Of a stretch of 64,000 bases of DNA, positions 11,679-24,197 are shown in pieces. The notes under the pieces are model-generated. The model saw nothing but the letters and a program-made list of their open reading frames with translations, did not search any database and was not told the origin of the DNA. Location of the stretch: the NCBI GenBank assembly GCA_013146195.2, contig CM028377.1:186001-250000 (forward strand), in the 5' to 3' direction. The DNA comes from Codonopsis lanceolata. Taxonomy: Eukaryota > Streptophyta > Magnoliopsida > Asterales > Campanulaceae. The position numbers were made by a program, and so were the translations under genes. Positions within the stretch are counted from its first letter, which is position 1, and each line of letters begins with the position of its first letter.

Positions 11679-12719
11679 TAGAGCTATTAAGCGGCCCGGC
11701 CTGGCCCAAGCCCACCGGGCCTCGCTTAACAGTGGGCTGGACTGGGCTAGGCTGAAATAGTTATGGGCCTCATAGAACTCAAGCCCGACCCATGCGCACT
11801 TCGGGCCTATGGACCAAAAAAATAAATATTTTTTTATTAAAAAAACTCACAAATTAGTTAATAAAAGTTATATAACACATCAAAAGTTCAAAACAAGCAT
11901 ACTTTCTAGTTTAACTTACACAATTACAAAGCAAAAGTGCAACCAAAACAAATATAAACAAATGTAGTGACTTCAACAATTAAACGAAACAGAAACTAGA
12001 AATACTATAATGTTACAGATCAAAGAAAAAATACATGTGCTACTTGAAGGTTATTTTTTTCAAAAAAGTTATAACCAAATTGAAGTTTATCATATTGTCC
12101 CCAATTTTTTAATATGTGTTTTCTGAGGATAGACAAAGTTTTTCGGGTTCTAGTTTGCAAAACCATACTAACTAGAAAATGTTTATTTTTTGATTTGCCC
12201 GACACAATCTAACATTTAAAGTTTATTTTTTTAACAAGTTTATACTATTGAGACTTTTTATTAGCTAATATCAGATAGAGATACTCAATTAAATAGATCA
12301 GTTTCGATAAAATTACTAACCACAACTATACTAAACTAGATTGGAACTTGGAAGATCAACTTCATTTTCTCTTTGTAAGTTTCACTTCCATCAATTTAGA
12401 ATATGAGTTTCAACTAAAAAAAGAACAATGATTTGGAAATAGATCATACTGTGTCATAAATTTATCTAACCAAAAGAAAAGAAAAAAAGTAGTTTAAATG
12501 AATGTCTGGTAGTTTTTTCTTTTTAGATTTATGTTTTAGTTTCTAATTTTGTAATTAAGTTTAAGTGTTTAACTTTATGCTCGAGCTGGGTCGGGCTTTT
12601 TATGGGTCGGGCCAAAGAGGCCTGACTTTTTTCAGCCCTTCTAAATTGAGGCCCAGACCCTTGAAAATTCGAGCGGGCTGGACCGGGCCTATGGGTCGGG
12701 GTCAATTTTGATAGCTCTA
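11679..12719. mobile_element. hAT-type non-autonomous transposon
   Basis: The ends are TAGAGCTATTAAGC and, at the right, the complementary TTTTGATAGCTCTA. Both are followed inward by GGGCC-rich subterminal sequence, as in Ac-like hAT elements. Flanking 8-bp copies are GTTAGTAT (11671-11678) and GTTGGTAT (12720-12727), one mismatch apart; 8 bp is the hAT signature. The 1-kb interior is AT-rich and has no transposase. It sits between the gypsy LTR and its primer site. Confidence 0.8.
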
Positions 12720-12721
12720 GT

Positions 12722-12733
12722 TGGTATCAGAGC
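12722..12733 (+). promoter_or_regulatory. Gypsy primer-binding site, displaced by hAT insertion
   Basis: TGGTATCAGAGC matches the initiator-Met tRNA complement. Without the hAT element it would sit 2-3 bases after the LTR end at 11670, the normal place. Confidence 0.8.
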
Positions 12734-12835
12734 TTAAGTGAGCTGTCAACCAGGATAGGGGCTGATGTCACCCCTGACGTGGCAGGGCTGACGTCACGCT
12801 GATGACATCACCAAATCCCTGTCACTAGAAGTTGG
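12734..12835 (+). other. Gypsy leader, first part
   Basis: Non-coding sequence downstream of the primer site, with several TGACGT words including TGACGTCA. It appears to resume at 14672 after the Tat-like LTR. Confidence 0.4.
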
Positions 12836-14671
12836 TGTGAGGTTCCCGGGACGTGCCCCCGCGTCCCGCGCGCCCTTGGATAGGGGTGCGCGTACGTGCG
12901 GATGTGGGACACCACTGCTCTCGTTCCACCCTCCCTTGTTTAGGGGAAGACGAAATCCAAAGTGCGAGAGGAGTGCTGTCTATATTAGCACGTTGGAATG
13001 TGCCTCGGTTGCCCTGAGTGGATTTTGTATCCAAAATGGGAACTAAAGGTTTCCTCATGTCAGGTTATCCCTTATTTCAGGTATAACAGGATATGGGAAT
13101 GCATTACCTTTCCATTCTCATTCTCCCTTTTTATCTTTCAGGGGAAAATAGAGAAGTGCAAGAAAAGATATTGGACGCCCCTACTTATGGATTTATTAAA
13201 ATAGCCTTATGGCCCAATCAGATCGCTATGGGAGCTATGGGTTTCCCGCATCAAGTTATCCCTTGTTTAGGGGATACCAGGATATGGGAATACATCACCC
13301 CTCCATTCCCGTATCTCCCTTTTTTTAGGGGAGAACAGGAAAGTGCAAAGAGGGAATGTTGCGAGGCCCCACTGGATCTGAAAGTTTTAGAGTCGCCACC
13401 TTTATTTTAAGGCAAAAATAAAGGAAAACCAGAAAGAAAACCAGAGATTTTAGAAAGCGGGTTCGGGGGCTAAGTTACGAGTTGGGAAGGTGCTAGGCAC
13501 CCAACTCGCCCTTTCGGTCTCAAAACGTTTTTGGCTGAAGTATGCTCATTGTTATATTAATCTAGCAAATAAATAAGGTCTTATTTTGACAAGGGAAAAT
13601 TAAACAGATACATTCGTGGCTACATTATTTACGGACTCGCAGCCGCCTCCTTCCAATAATTACAAACACATTTAAGAATATTTGGCCATTATAACGGCTC
13701 TTTTACATAATATTTCCTAATCTAATCCGGGCAGCACAACGGCTTATATTGGCTACATTGCGTCGGATTTAAATAACAATTTTTGAGAAATAAATAAGAA
13801 AAGACAGAAAATGGAAAATAATAAAAAAAACAACGCTCTTAAAGGTTTTACCTTTTAGAGCAGTGGTGTGCTCGCTCTGTCCTCCTCGGGAGAGGGAGTC
13901 TTTTTTTGTTGTTGTTGTTGTCTGTGTGTGTGTGTTGTTGTGTTGATTTTTGAAGTGTGGGCTTATCTACTCGGGCAAAGTGACAGCTTTATTTGGGTAG
14001 GTTTTGGCCTTTTCAGTTGGGCGGAACCTAGACTTAAGCTTTGACTTTTTTAGCTCGTTACTTGGACAGAGTAACGGCTTATTTTGGGATTTTTGGACTG
14101 GGGATTTGAGGTGGATACCTAACAACTAGGCTAGGGATCACTTATAACCTATGGGTTTTTGATTTGGCAGAGTTTGGACGGGGTTTGGAGATTTTAGGGG
14201 CTTCCACTCACCTATCTCGCACCTCTCGTACTAAGTGTATCGAAGAAAACGAAGCAGAGCTTCGCTGCGATAAAAACTCGCGTAAACTGAACGAACGAAA
14301 ATGCGAGACCGGGGGTCTCTATTTATAGTTGAAGCTGAGGACGCGGTGGGAATTTCTGTGTTTGTTTCCTGTGCATCAGCAGCTTGTACCTTGCGCTTGA
14401 AGACTTGTACCCATTTGATCGTGAGAGAGAGCATGAAGGAATGCTTGGTGCGGCCAAGCCTATGCTTGGTGCGGCACCAAGCACTTCATTGGCGGCACCA
14501 AGCTGCCTTTGAAGTTTCAAAATTTGTCATTTTAGCCCGGTTCAGCGGTTTCGCGCATCTGCTTTTCCTTTCGCATTTTTGACTCCTGCAACTTGACATT
14601 TGTTAAGTTTTAACAGTTCTTGATATTTTATGTCAGTCACATACCAGGGGTACGAAATTGGGGTGTCTACA
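12836..14671 (-). mobile_element. Solo LTR, Tat/Ogre-like gypsy
   Basis: On the minus strand it starts TGTAGACACCCCAATTTCG and ends GGGAACCTCACA, the usual TG...CA ends. The TGTAGACACCCC start is typical of Tat-clade LTRs. A TATAAATAG box lies on the minus strand at 14319-14327. Flanks GTTGG (12831-12835) and GTGGG (14672-14676) are a 5-bp site duplication with one change. No internal region accompanies it, so it is a solo LTR. A second, shorter copy lies at 34888-36566. Short frames inside it are not genes. It has a strong stem CGAGTTGGG/CCCAACTCG at 13478-13508. Confidence 0.75.
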
Positions 14672-14800
14672 GTGGGTCCCACTTAAATGATGTGTCGGAC
14701 ATGTCACCAGTCAACTGTTTGATCGTTGACCAGTCAACTATTTACTGGTCTTCCTCTAAGTTGCTCACGCACCCAGCCAGAGAATGAGCTCAATGCGCTG
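14672..14800 (+). other. Gypsy leader, second part
   Basis: Non-coding stretch with repeated CCAGTCAACT words. It looks like the continuation of the leader interrupted at 12835, and ends in CGCTG, the site duplication of the next insertion. Confidence 0.35.
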
Positions 14801-17800
14801 TGTGACGACCCGACCCGAATCCCAAGACGAGATCACGAGGTCGTGTCGCCGGAAAAGGCACATAACAGAAACAAATAGCAAATAGTGGGTAAGGCCATAA
14901 CGGCGATACGCCAATAACTTTAACACATACGGAAGCGAATAACATAATTAAACGATGGCGCCTGAGCTAACAAGCTCAAACTAACACAACCAAAGAGATA
15001 ATGAATCTCTCGGTCCAAAAATTAAAATCATGTGACGCAACGTTGGGCACGTAAAACAAAACCACATGTCATGTAATATCATTAAATAGCAATTTATATA
15101 CCAAGTCATCGGCGACGTTACAGCCGGAACCCAACATTAAACTATGTCTACAACTCTAGTCTAGCATGCTTAACGGCTAAAAACATGCCGGAGTAAAACA
15201 TAACCAACGATATAAATAACTTGCTATATATAGAAATAATATTATTATATTAGCATGGCACGACTAACATCTGTCGGCTCACAAAAGACTAAATAACATA
15301 AACAAGTACCAATTAAATAATAACAAGGCTTACTACCCGTAGTGAAGTTTATATAACTTCACTTCCTAATCGACCTTTCCAAAACAAGGACTACAAATAT
15401 ATAAACTAATAGTAACCTTCTCACAGAACCACACGTTCTATCGTAGACTCGGCAGATTCCTTCAAATCACTATCTCGGCTCGAATCTAAGGAAAACAAGG
15501 TAAACAGAGTAAGTCATAAAGACTTAGTAAGCTACTAAAGATGCAATGTCATGGCATGACATTATGCTCAAATAAAACATATACATCTCATATCATGCTC
15601 ATGATATAACATTTCATGGAATAACTCACCACACAAACCGAAACCTAACCATAGTCTTATAGAACATCATTTGCATAATTTATCATAAGTAATTCATCTC
15701 AATAGAATATGATTCTTAATTCCAATACGTTTAACATGTCATCTTCATATTGAAATATTCATCAAAACATCATCCACATAACTCAATTATTCCATGGGTC
15801 TCACACTTCATCTTTTAACATGATTCATATAAGAACTTATATATGAAAGACAATGGTTTGCATTCTAATCATGATTAGCATGTTATATCTCTAGTATAAC
15901 ACTATATCAAAAGTCATCATTTCATTAGCATGTTACATTTCTTATCATAACATTTCATCAAGTAATCATCATCTCATGTATATCATACCATAACCACGTA
16001 GCACAACAATTCATACAAGTGCTCGTAAAATAAACCACATAAGAGAGAAGATGATTTTCCTTTCCGTTTCGGTGCAACTCCTGCGGAAACAAACGTGTCC
16101 TCGATACCCCATTAGTGGTATCGACGTCCCCGAAACAATCACCGTTCGGGTTCCGATAGTGATCAGAGTCATGTTTACTTACTACAACTAAGATCAACTA
16201 CTTCCCACCGTGGCCATCGATGGAGGGGTGTGTGCAACCCGGCACGGCGATCCATTGAAATCACGAATCCCACAATTCGTGAAGACAATGTATCGTCCTG
16301 CCAAAGACTCAAACCAAAAAGACGCCAGCTGGACTCAAACGCAAGCACAGGTAATCCATACTCAAATGCTCACCAAGGAAAAGTACAACATCACGCACTA
16401 ATCCAATCAAGTAGATTTTTACTTTTAAACCACATAGTTATGCATCTCTATGCTAACTAACACATAAACACATTAGAGCAATATTATCAAGTCTCTAATA
16501 CCCAAGTGTTCTTCATACACTTGTAAACGCTCGGAGGTTTAACCTCCATCAAAACTACCCCAAATTCCGTAGGATCTCAATATGTGATTCATTATAATCA
16601 TTTTAGTCCACTAATCGACTCCGTTGAGTCATTTCTACTCTTTTCAAATTTGAAGGCATAGAAGCTATTTGCATCATAGCCCTCCTATTATTCATTGCTA
16701 TGTTCTTAGAGTTAACAACATTATGTAACCCAACAATTCATACCTTCCCAACAACAACCCCAAATTATCATTCATAAGTCAACACTTAATATTTAAAGTC
16801 AACCATCACATTTCAAGCATGTATCTCATGTTAACATTTAATCAAGCATGCTTTCATTCAAAATAACCATTTATCCAAACAAGATGTAAATTCATCTAGC
16901 ATACTCATAATCAAGATATAAATCCATCTAGCATGCTCTTAACCTTCAATTCATGAATTATTGTTGACCAACATGCTCTTATATGCATAAAAGTCAACTC
17001 AACCCAATAAAGTCAAACATAACATTTTCTTCATGGAATCCATAATGACAATTCATTATACATGTTCATAATCCAAAATTCATGAATTAGATATCATCAT
17101 ACTCTCATATGCATGATAGTCAACTCTTATTCTTAAAAGTCAAACGCAACATTCAAACATGTAATTCATTGTAAAAGTTCTTCTTCATGCTTACAATCAA
17201 AAATTCATCAATTAGATGGCAACATACTCTCATATGCATAATAGTCAACTCTTATTCTTAAAAGTCAAACGAAACATTCAAACATGTAATTCATTGTAAA
17301 AGTTCTTCTTCATGCTTATAATAAAAAATTCATCAATTAGATGGCAACATAATCTCATATGCATAATAGTCAACTCTTATTCTTAAAAGTAAAACGAAAC
17401 ATTCAAACATGTAATTCATTGTAAAAATTCTTCTTCATGCTTATAATCAAAAATTCATCAATTAGATGACAACATACTCTCATATGCATAATAGTCAACT
17501 CTTATTCTTAAAAGTCAAACGAAACATTCAAACATGTAATTCATTGTAAAAATTCTTCTTCATGCTTATAATCAAAAATTCATCAATTAGATGGCAACAT
17601 ACTCTCATATGCATAATAGTCAACTCTTATTCTTAAAAGTCAAACGAAACATTCAAACATGTAATTCATTGTAAAAATTCTTCTTCATGCTTATAATAAA
17701 AAAATCATCAATTAGATGGCAACATACTCTCATATGCATAATTGTCAACTCTTATTCTTAAAAGTCAAACGAAACATTCAAACAAGTAATTCATTGTAAA

Positions 17801-19418
17801 AATTCTTCTTCATGCTTACAAAAAAAAAATAGAGATTCAACAAGTATACTTCCAATTATATCCATTTATAATTCTAACAATTTATAACATCCAATAAACT
17901 CCAAAAATCATGTACATCATCAATAACTCATTTACTTCATCAACTTATAATCAATAACCCATTTACTTCATCAACTTATAATCATATACTCATCATATCA
18001 AAGTCCAAGCTTACACAATGAACCTCCCTAACATACTTCACAAATCATAGAAATCATCCTACACATGATTCTTAGCAAGTTCACTCTTAACTTCAAAATA
18101 AAATCGCACAAAGCATGCATGGGTACTCATTGACCTCAAATAGCACCCTTGTTTTCCTTAGGGTCAATGAGCTCCAAAAATCATATAAGAAGAGTATAGT
18201 AGCTTACCTACAATCACCACTACAAGTAAACAAATCGAACATGCAAAGGGTGGAATGGGTTCTTTTCATCTTCCTCTTCACTTCTATGGCTTGGATTTGT
18301 AAATGGACTCCTCTAGCTTTGGCCACCATTGATGAACACTCAAGAACCTCTCAAGAACTCTCTCAAACCTTCAAGGAGTATTCAACCACGTTTTTGGAGG
18401 AGATGGCAGAAAATGGGAGGCTTAGTGGGTGTGTTTGGTCACCCTATGGCTGAAAATGTGAGTGGGAGGAGTGGTCAATGCATGTTGATGCATGTTGATG
18501 TCTCTCCTTGCCAAGTGCCTTCCATGCACTCAAAACTCCCACAAGATGTAAGGCATGCAATGGTTGATAGTTAGGATGGTTTAAGAACTGAATATGGGGA
18601 GTTTATCATTAAGGGTAGGTGTGTGATTGGCCAAAAAGAATGTCTAACACACAATGAGTGGTCAACTATAGTAGACCAGAATTTGGGTCATTTTACAAAA
18701 TGTTACTGTACCGAAATACACATTCTAAAATTACACAAAAGGTATGGTTATAAATCTATATGAGTCTAGTTTCAAACGCATCAAACGGATCTGAATTCCG
18801 AGTTTCGTACACAAAGTTATGGCCAAAATACTACAGACCTATCGTGGCCTTCTTGAATACGCGAATTTCCGAAAATCAAACTTCGGCGTGTGTAAAGCGT
18901 TTACACGACCACTCAAAAATAATTCAAAGTTAATTCCCCAAGGTCCCCTAGTCATCTAGGGTCAAAATAATACCAACCGAAAAAATTCGTACAAAGAAGA
19001 AGAACGACCAGAAGTAAAGTAGAAATCAAACCGTCGATTCGACAAGCATTCAAACAAGATTTAAATCATGTTAAGGATATTACGAATGATCTCTAATACT
19101 TACATATGTGCATCCATCTAGAAGTCTAACACATCTAAGCATGTTATTTAATCATCATGTAAAGATCTAGGACCAAATTGATGTCAGGAATACAAAACCC
19201 GAGTAAACTCTCAATCGCATCGCATTTCGACTATCGTCGAGTTACGACTTGTGACTTTAGCAAGTCAACAACTAAATGGCATCTCTTAAAAGTATTTTGG
19301 TCTTAATGTGATCTTTCATACACATCTAGAGTCTCTTAGAAATCAAATAAGCGATCAACAAGGGAAGAAGTGCGAGCATTGCATGCAATTCAAGCTAACC
19401 GGGAATCGGGGTCTTACA
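14801..19418 (-). mobile_element. Very long solo gypsy LTR (4.6 kb)
   Basis: On the plus strand it starts TGTGACGACCCGACCCG and ends GGGGTCTTACA, that is TG...CA, with perfect 5-bp duplications CGCTG at 14796-14800 and 19419-19423. Its ends and several inner blocks match the LTR split across 1193-11670, inverted. I see no primer site, polypurine tract or pol inside, so it reads as one LTR left by recombination, not a complete short element. It contains a 125-bp tandem array at 16932-17820. The frames at 18115-18574 are short, overlap one another and have no domain. Confidence 0.75.
16932..17820. repeat. 125-bp tandem repeat array
   Basis: The word CATGCTTA(T/C)AATCAAAAATTC starts new units at 17186, 17311, 17436, 17561, 17686 and 17811, exactly 125 bases apart. 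A more diverged unit starts at 17061 and a poor one near 16932. The later units differ from each other by only a few bases. It lies inside the long solo LTR. Confidence 0.95.
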
Positions 19419-19446
19419 CGCTGCCTTCCCGAGCTCCGATGATGTC

Positions 19447-20750
19447 TGATCGATGTTTTAATTAATCTTTTTCCTTGCAAGTGGATAAGACTATTATAGA
19501 ATAGTATTGGAAGCAAGGGTCGAACCCACAGAGACAAGTGATCACGAACAGTGCAATTATTGATAGCAAATTATTAACCTAAGGGGGTTTTTATATTGAA
19601 TTTTACTCTAAACTACTAATTCTAGATGTTTAACTAATCAGACAGTAAAAACAGGTATGAAGATCTTATGGTGGGTGGTAATCTAGGATTCTGGGTTTCA
19701 CTTATATCTCCTTTATGTTCAATTCATAATAATGTCATTCAATGTCTTGGGTTTGTTCACTAAAAATAGATATAGTCACGTTGAACAATTGGTTCGACCT
19801 CCATTCCCATAAAATTCATCCATTCTATATCCTAAGCACAGGAACTATCAATCTAGTGTCACCTAGATTTATGATCTATCTGTCACCTAGATCATGTAAG
19901 AACACGGTCCTAACTTATCACTCTCGTGCATCGATAGGTCCAATTTATTGTGTTGGTGAGCCAGTGTACGACATATGCACTTGGTCATGCAGTTATCCGC
20001 ACCTCTAGGCCTTTATTATTTGTGATTACATTCATTTGTTCAAAGCGAAATAATAGAGGGAATGATAAACAACACAATCAACAAGCATTGAATGAATATA
20101 TAAAGAATCAAAACATAAATTCGATACAAGTTACCTCCCACCTCCTAGATTATGGATGATTTAGTTCATCATAGACAATGAACAGCACATGGAGATGATC
20201 GGATACATGATTTGATCTTCAATACTTGAAATTACAGGATCTAACTATGTTATACAGTCTAAAATCTACCTAAAATCTATGAAAGAGAGCTTCCAGCCGT
20301 CCTCCTTATTCATTGGCTCGACATCTAGCTTCTATATATACTCGGGAGTTGCGATTGGATCGAATGACTGTGTGAAAATCCGAAATTCATGCATTCTGAC
20401 TACCTTGCGGTCGCAAGGTGCTGGGTACCTTGCGTCCGCAAGGTCTCCAGTGTGTCTGGCCTTTGGAAATCTTTGACTTTTGCCTTGTTGTGATCCTACC
20501 TTGCGGTCGCAGTGCGAGGCTGCGTCCATGAGGTGTCAGTGTTGAACGACTCTTCATTCTTTCTTCATTTTTCCTTTTTGGCCCTTCTTGAAATTTGTAC
20601 TTAAAACCCTGGAGTTTCGCATATTTTCACTAACAATCTTGAAGCTTACAAAACTCACCGAAAACATATATTAGTAACCAAAAGCCTCGTGAAATAGCAT
20701 AATTTAATTCATAGAAGTATATAAAATCGACGTATAAAATACATTGATCA
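19447..20750 (-). repeat. Athila 3' LTR
   Basis: 1.3-kb LTR; its right third (from about 20440) matches 28005-28328 closely. It contains paired near-palindromes ACCTTGCGGTCGCAAGGT (20402-20419) and ACCTTGCGTCCGCAAGGT (20427-20444) and a worn third copy at 20499. Confidence 0.85.
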
Positions 20751-20753
20751 AAT

Positions 20754-20765
20754 AGCCCCAAACTT
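20754..20765 (-). promoter_or_regulatory. Athila polypurine tract
   Basis: Minus-strand AAGTTTGGGGCT, three bases from the LTR boundary. Similar tracts recur upstream at 21700, 23006 and 25027. Confidence 0.6.
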
Positions 20766-21851
20766 AAACTTTGCTCGTCCACGAGTAAATAAATAAACTT
20801 ATAAATACAAAAGCATATAACTAACAAAAATTAAAATCTTTTTGGAGGGTGACACTATTTACACTCTTCTATAAACCCACAAACTCAAGGAGACTCTTTC
20901 GAGTGACTCGACTACGCAGATAAATACAAAAACAGATAAATACAAAAGCAAATAAACTTTAAACTACAATTAAAATTAAACTAAAACATAAACATAAAAT
21001 CTTTTTGGCTTCATCTCAAGTCATAGGTGTATGGCATGCAAGTACTCTCAGTTCGGTGCTCACCACATATATGCAGGCTTAGTCATATAAAACCAACTAG
21101 TCTTTTCTTAAAGCTGCTACTACTTCTAATTTCTTCGTGTGTGTGTGATCACCAGTCTTAGAGAATTTGTTAACTAAAACAGTTTTATTAAGTTAAACAC
21201 CACATTCATATGAAAATCAGAGTTTAAGAGAAAATTATGCATTTAAGAATTATGAGATCAACCATCCAAACCCGGTCAGTTACAGACAGAAAGGTCCTAG
21301 GGATTTAAAAGACTTATACATCCATCCCATGCACTTCTATGTATGTCATACAATGCTCTCCTATCCCAATGACTTGTAATAGCTAAGATTATGTTAACAC
21401 AGTGAGCTTTTAGGGTGAATAATGATTATGAAGTGTGTGGTCAATTTCATGTTACTCACTTGACATTTAAAACAACATAAGCATTGGCAAGAAGATCATT
21501 AGGTCTTTTTAGCTTGTAATGTAAGGCCAAGGTGTTGGGGGATATGAAGGAAAGGAATTTGAATTCAAAGTGAGAGAGTAAGACTACCATTTATCCCTCA
21601 TATTTCCAAGCAAAAGGAAGTTTTCCCTATTTAGGCTAGGACCTGCAAAGACCACAAGTGGAGGGGTGCTTTTTGTTACTTTACACTTTTCTTCTTTCTC
21701 CCCCCCCCCCCCAAACTTGTTTTGGACCATATAATTCTAAAATTATCACATATTCTAATAAGCAGAATTTTTCTAACATATTTCTCTTGAAAGCTATGCT
21801 TCCATTTGAATCTTCATTTGCACTCTTCTTCTTCTGTTTCATTTTTCGTCG

Positions 21852-21907
<56 letters not shown>

Positions 21908-23100
21908 CTTTTTCTTTTTTTTTCGACGATGGAAAGAAGAAGTCTTCTGAAAAATAGTCTAACTGAAAAGAAGTGGTCCTCCTAGAATCAATTCCCCACC
22001 CAATCCTACTCTCTCAAAGGGTAGGCTAAAAGTGTATAGGCTTTTAGGGTTAAGTCAATGTGGGTAATAGAAACGATGGCGAATGGGGGTTTAAATAGTG
22101 TGCTTAGCACACTCCATTCTTTTTCATTAGGCTCAAAGGGGACACTAGGGATATATTTTAGTATAGGTCAGGGAATATTTAGGCTCTAACGATCCAAAGA
22201 TTGCCTAAGTCATTTCTTAATGCCAAATGCTCATGTAGTATTTAAAGCAAGTAAGACAACACAAAATATCATATCAACTATGGGAATTGGGGGTTGACTG
22301 TTTAGCATCACTGGGTTTCATATAAGCATTCGCTAAGACAGATGGTAGAGACAATTGAGACTAACATGCAGACACGGTTCGAAAGTGTGCTTGAGATATA
22401 TAAATGAGAAAAATCCAAGGGATCTAACCATCATGCAATTGACCCTAAGTCACAATTTAATGCAACAATTATGTCTGAATGGCTATGCATCATATTCTTG
22501 TGCATATCTTGTTGTAATGAAATAGATGTTATAAACTTTATAAAACTATTTTAATCAATCCATAATTATGACTGGTGTGTGCATGAAGAATTTGGAGAAC
22601 AGTAAAAGTTTCACAAAATTAAGTAAATTCCAGAGGGATCTACAGACTAACTATGCGGTTCATCGCACTAATCTCCTCATTGAATACGACTAGCATTATC
22701 ACACTTAAACTCGAGGATGAATATTTTGAATTTAAAATTTTTTTTTATATATTTTTCTAAGAAATTTGGAGATGATGACGATGACACAATTGATGATGGG
22801 TCCCCACAAGAGGAACCCACGAGCATCTAATGTGAGTGTATTCTGATCAAGGCAACACCTCCGAAAATAAGAAAAAATAAAAACAGGAAAAATAGGGTGA
22901 AGGTTTAAATGGTTATCAAGAAAAGAAATTTTCTTTCACCCTAAAAACATAGCCCAATTCCATTCCTCGTTAGGCTAGGACCTGCTAAGACTTAAAGTTT
23001 TAAATCCCCCCCCCAAACTTAATTTCTATTTTGTCCTCAAAATAGAGGAACATATTAGAGGATTGATGGGGTAGGACAAATATCAAAAGGAGATAGTGGG
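20766..23100 (-). other. Athila non-coding 3' region
   Basis: No reading frame of substance. It holds a 13-base C run followed by AAACTT at 21700-21718, a TA microsatellite at 21857-21903, and a 9-base C run plus AAACTT at 23006-23020. On the element strand these C runs are polypurine tracts. The frame at 21658-21957 is produced by the microsatellite. Confidence 0.6.
21857..21903. repeat. (AT)n microsatellite
   Basis: Uninterrupted AT dinucleotide run of about 47 bases. Confidence 0.95.
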
Positions 23101-23607
23101 TCCACCTAACGAACGAGGATGTAACTTGGGCCTCGACTCAAGGTGAGTCGGGTGGAAATAACGAACGAGGATGAAACTCGGGGATCGTGCGGGAGAGTCC
23201 ATACGAGGTTGGATGACGCATTTGTATTGGCCCAACCGAAAAATTGATGCAGTCGCGCATTTGTGCCAAGCTAGCGACTCATCATATCACTTAGGAGGCG
23301 GTTTCCTCCAACTTTGTTGGAGATCTCCACGAGTGGGTCCTTCTCTTACTCTTCGGGTTCCTCCTCTTGAGGAACCCTCACTCTCATTGCTGGTGATGTT
23401 CAAACAAAATGGCCCTCGTAATGGCCGGACCGGCCTTCGGCCTCTCGGCGTGCAGGCATTCTCACCTTTGCCTCCCTACACAGTCGGCAATCAAATGCGG
23501 GACGCGAACCCGCGTTCGTCCTACCTCTAATAAGGGTCTTGATTTGGCCGTTGATCAAGCGGCGCATTCAATGGACCCACCGAGGTCAAGGCGAGCCCTC
23601 TCCCAAT

Positions 23608-24197
23608 TCAGTGTTTGGTGACTTGAGGGCATGAGCGTCCATAAACAAATTTACTGAGGGGCTTGGCCTTGTTTTGGAGGAAGGACTCTCTCATGGTGCG
23701 TGGTCCAAAAGGTGGGTTACGGTTATAGGACCACTCCACACCAGGGAGAGCAATGCCAGCATTCACCACCTCGACAGGGATACGGGGGTTGAGGTGTGTG
23801 CTATAGTCATCGGCACCAACCGCAAAGTTGGAGGTGCCGAAATGGGTGTTAATGCTTTGGGACGAAAAATTGACTACGGCGTCCCTAACATTAACGGTGT
23901 CTAGCACACCACCATCTATGCTAATGTTGCCATTGGCATAGAATTCTCGAACAATAGGACTACGGCATCCCTAGGCGGAGAATCTAACAGAAGCCCCCAC
24001 CTACGAGCTATCAGATTGGGACGCAGGCCAAAGTCTTCAACCTTGAATCCCCTTTCGGGCACCAAGGACTTGGAGAGCCTGGTCGTGTACTTTTCTGATG
24101 CCTCGTAGGACACGAAGCGGGTGATGTCATAATTATGCTCTTCCTCCTGAGCGGGGCCGGAGGTCGAGGCACCGGTATTTCTACGCTTACGGAACAT
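23608..24197 (-). pseudogene. Athila env-like ORF3 pseudogene
   Basis: The first frame (24197-23916) begins MFRKRRNTGAS and contains FVSYEASEKY, SLVPERGFKVED and RRWGLLLDSP. The second (from about 23940 to 23608) contains REFYANGN, VNFSSQSINTHFG and GIALPGVEWSYNR. Together they match the plant domain often annotated as putative plant transposon protein, found in the env-like position of Athila and Calypso elements. One frameshift separates the frames around the REFYAN motif, and further decay runs left to about 23100. It lies downstream of integrase on the same strand, as expected. The function of this protein is not settled, and no signal peptide or membrane segment is visible. Confidence 0.65.

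Noticed and set aside
12722..12733. tRNA-like sequence TGGTATCAGAGC
   Set aside because: It is a primer-binding site next to LTR sequence; no cloverleaf surrounds it.
16932..17820. CRISPR-like regular array
   Set aside because: Units are contiguous 125-bp tandem repeats without variable spacers, in a plant retrotransposon.
18115..18574. Two overlapping frames of 112 and 81 codons
   Set aside because: They lie inside the long solo LTR, overlap in different phases and show no known domain.
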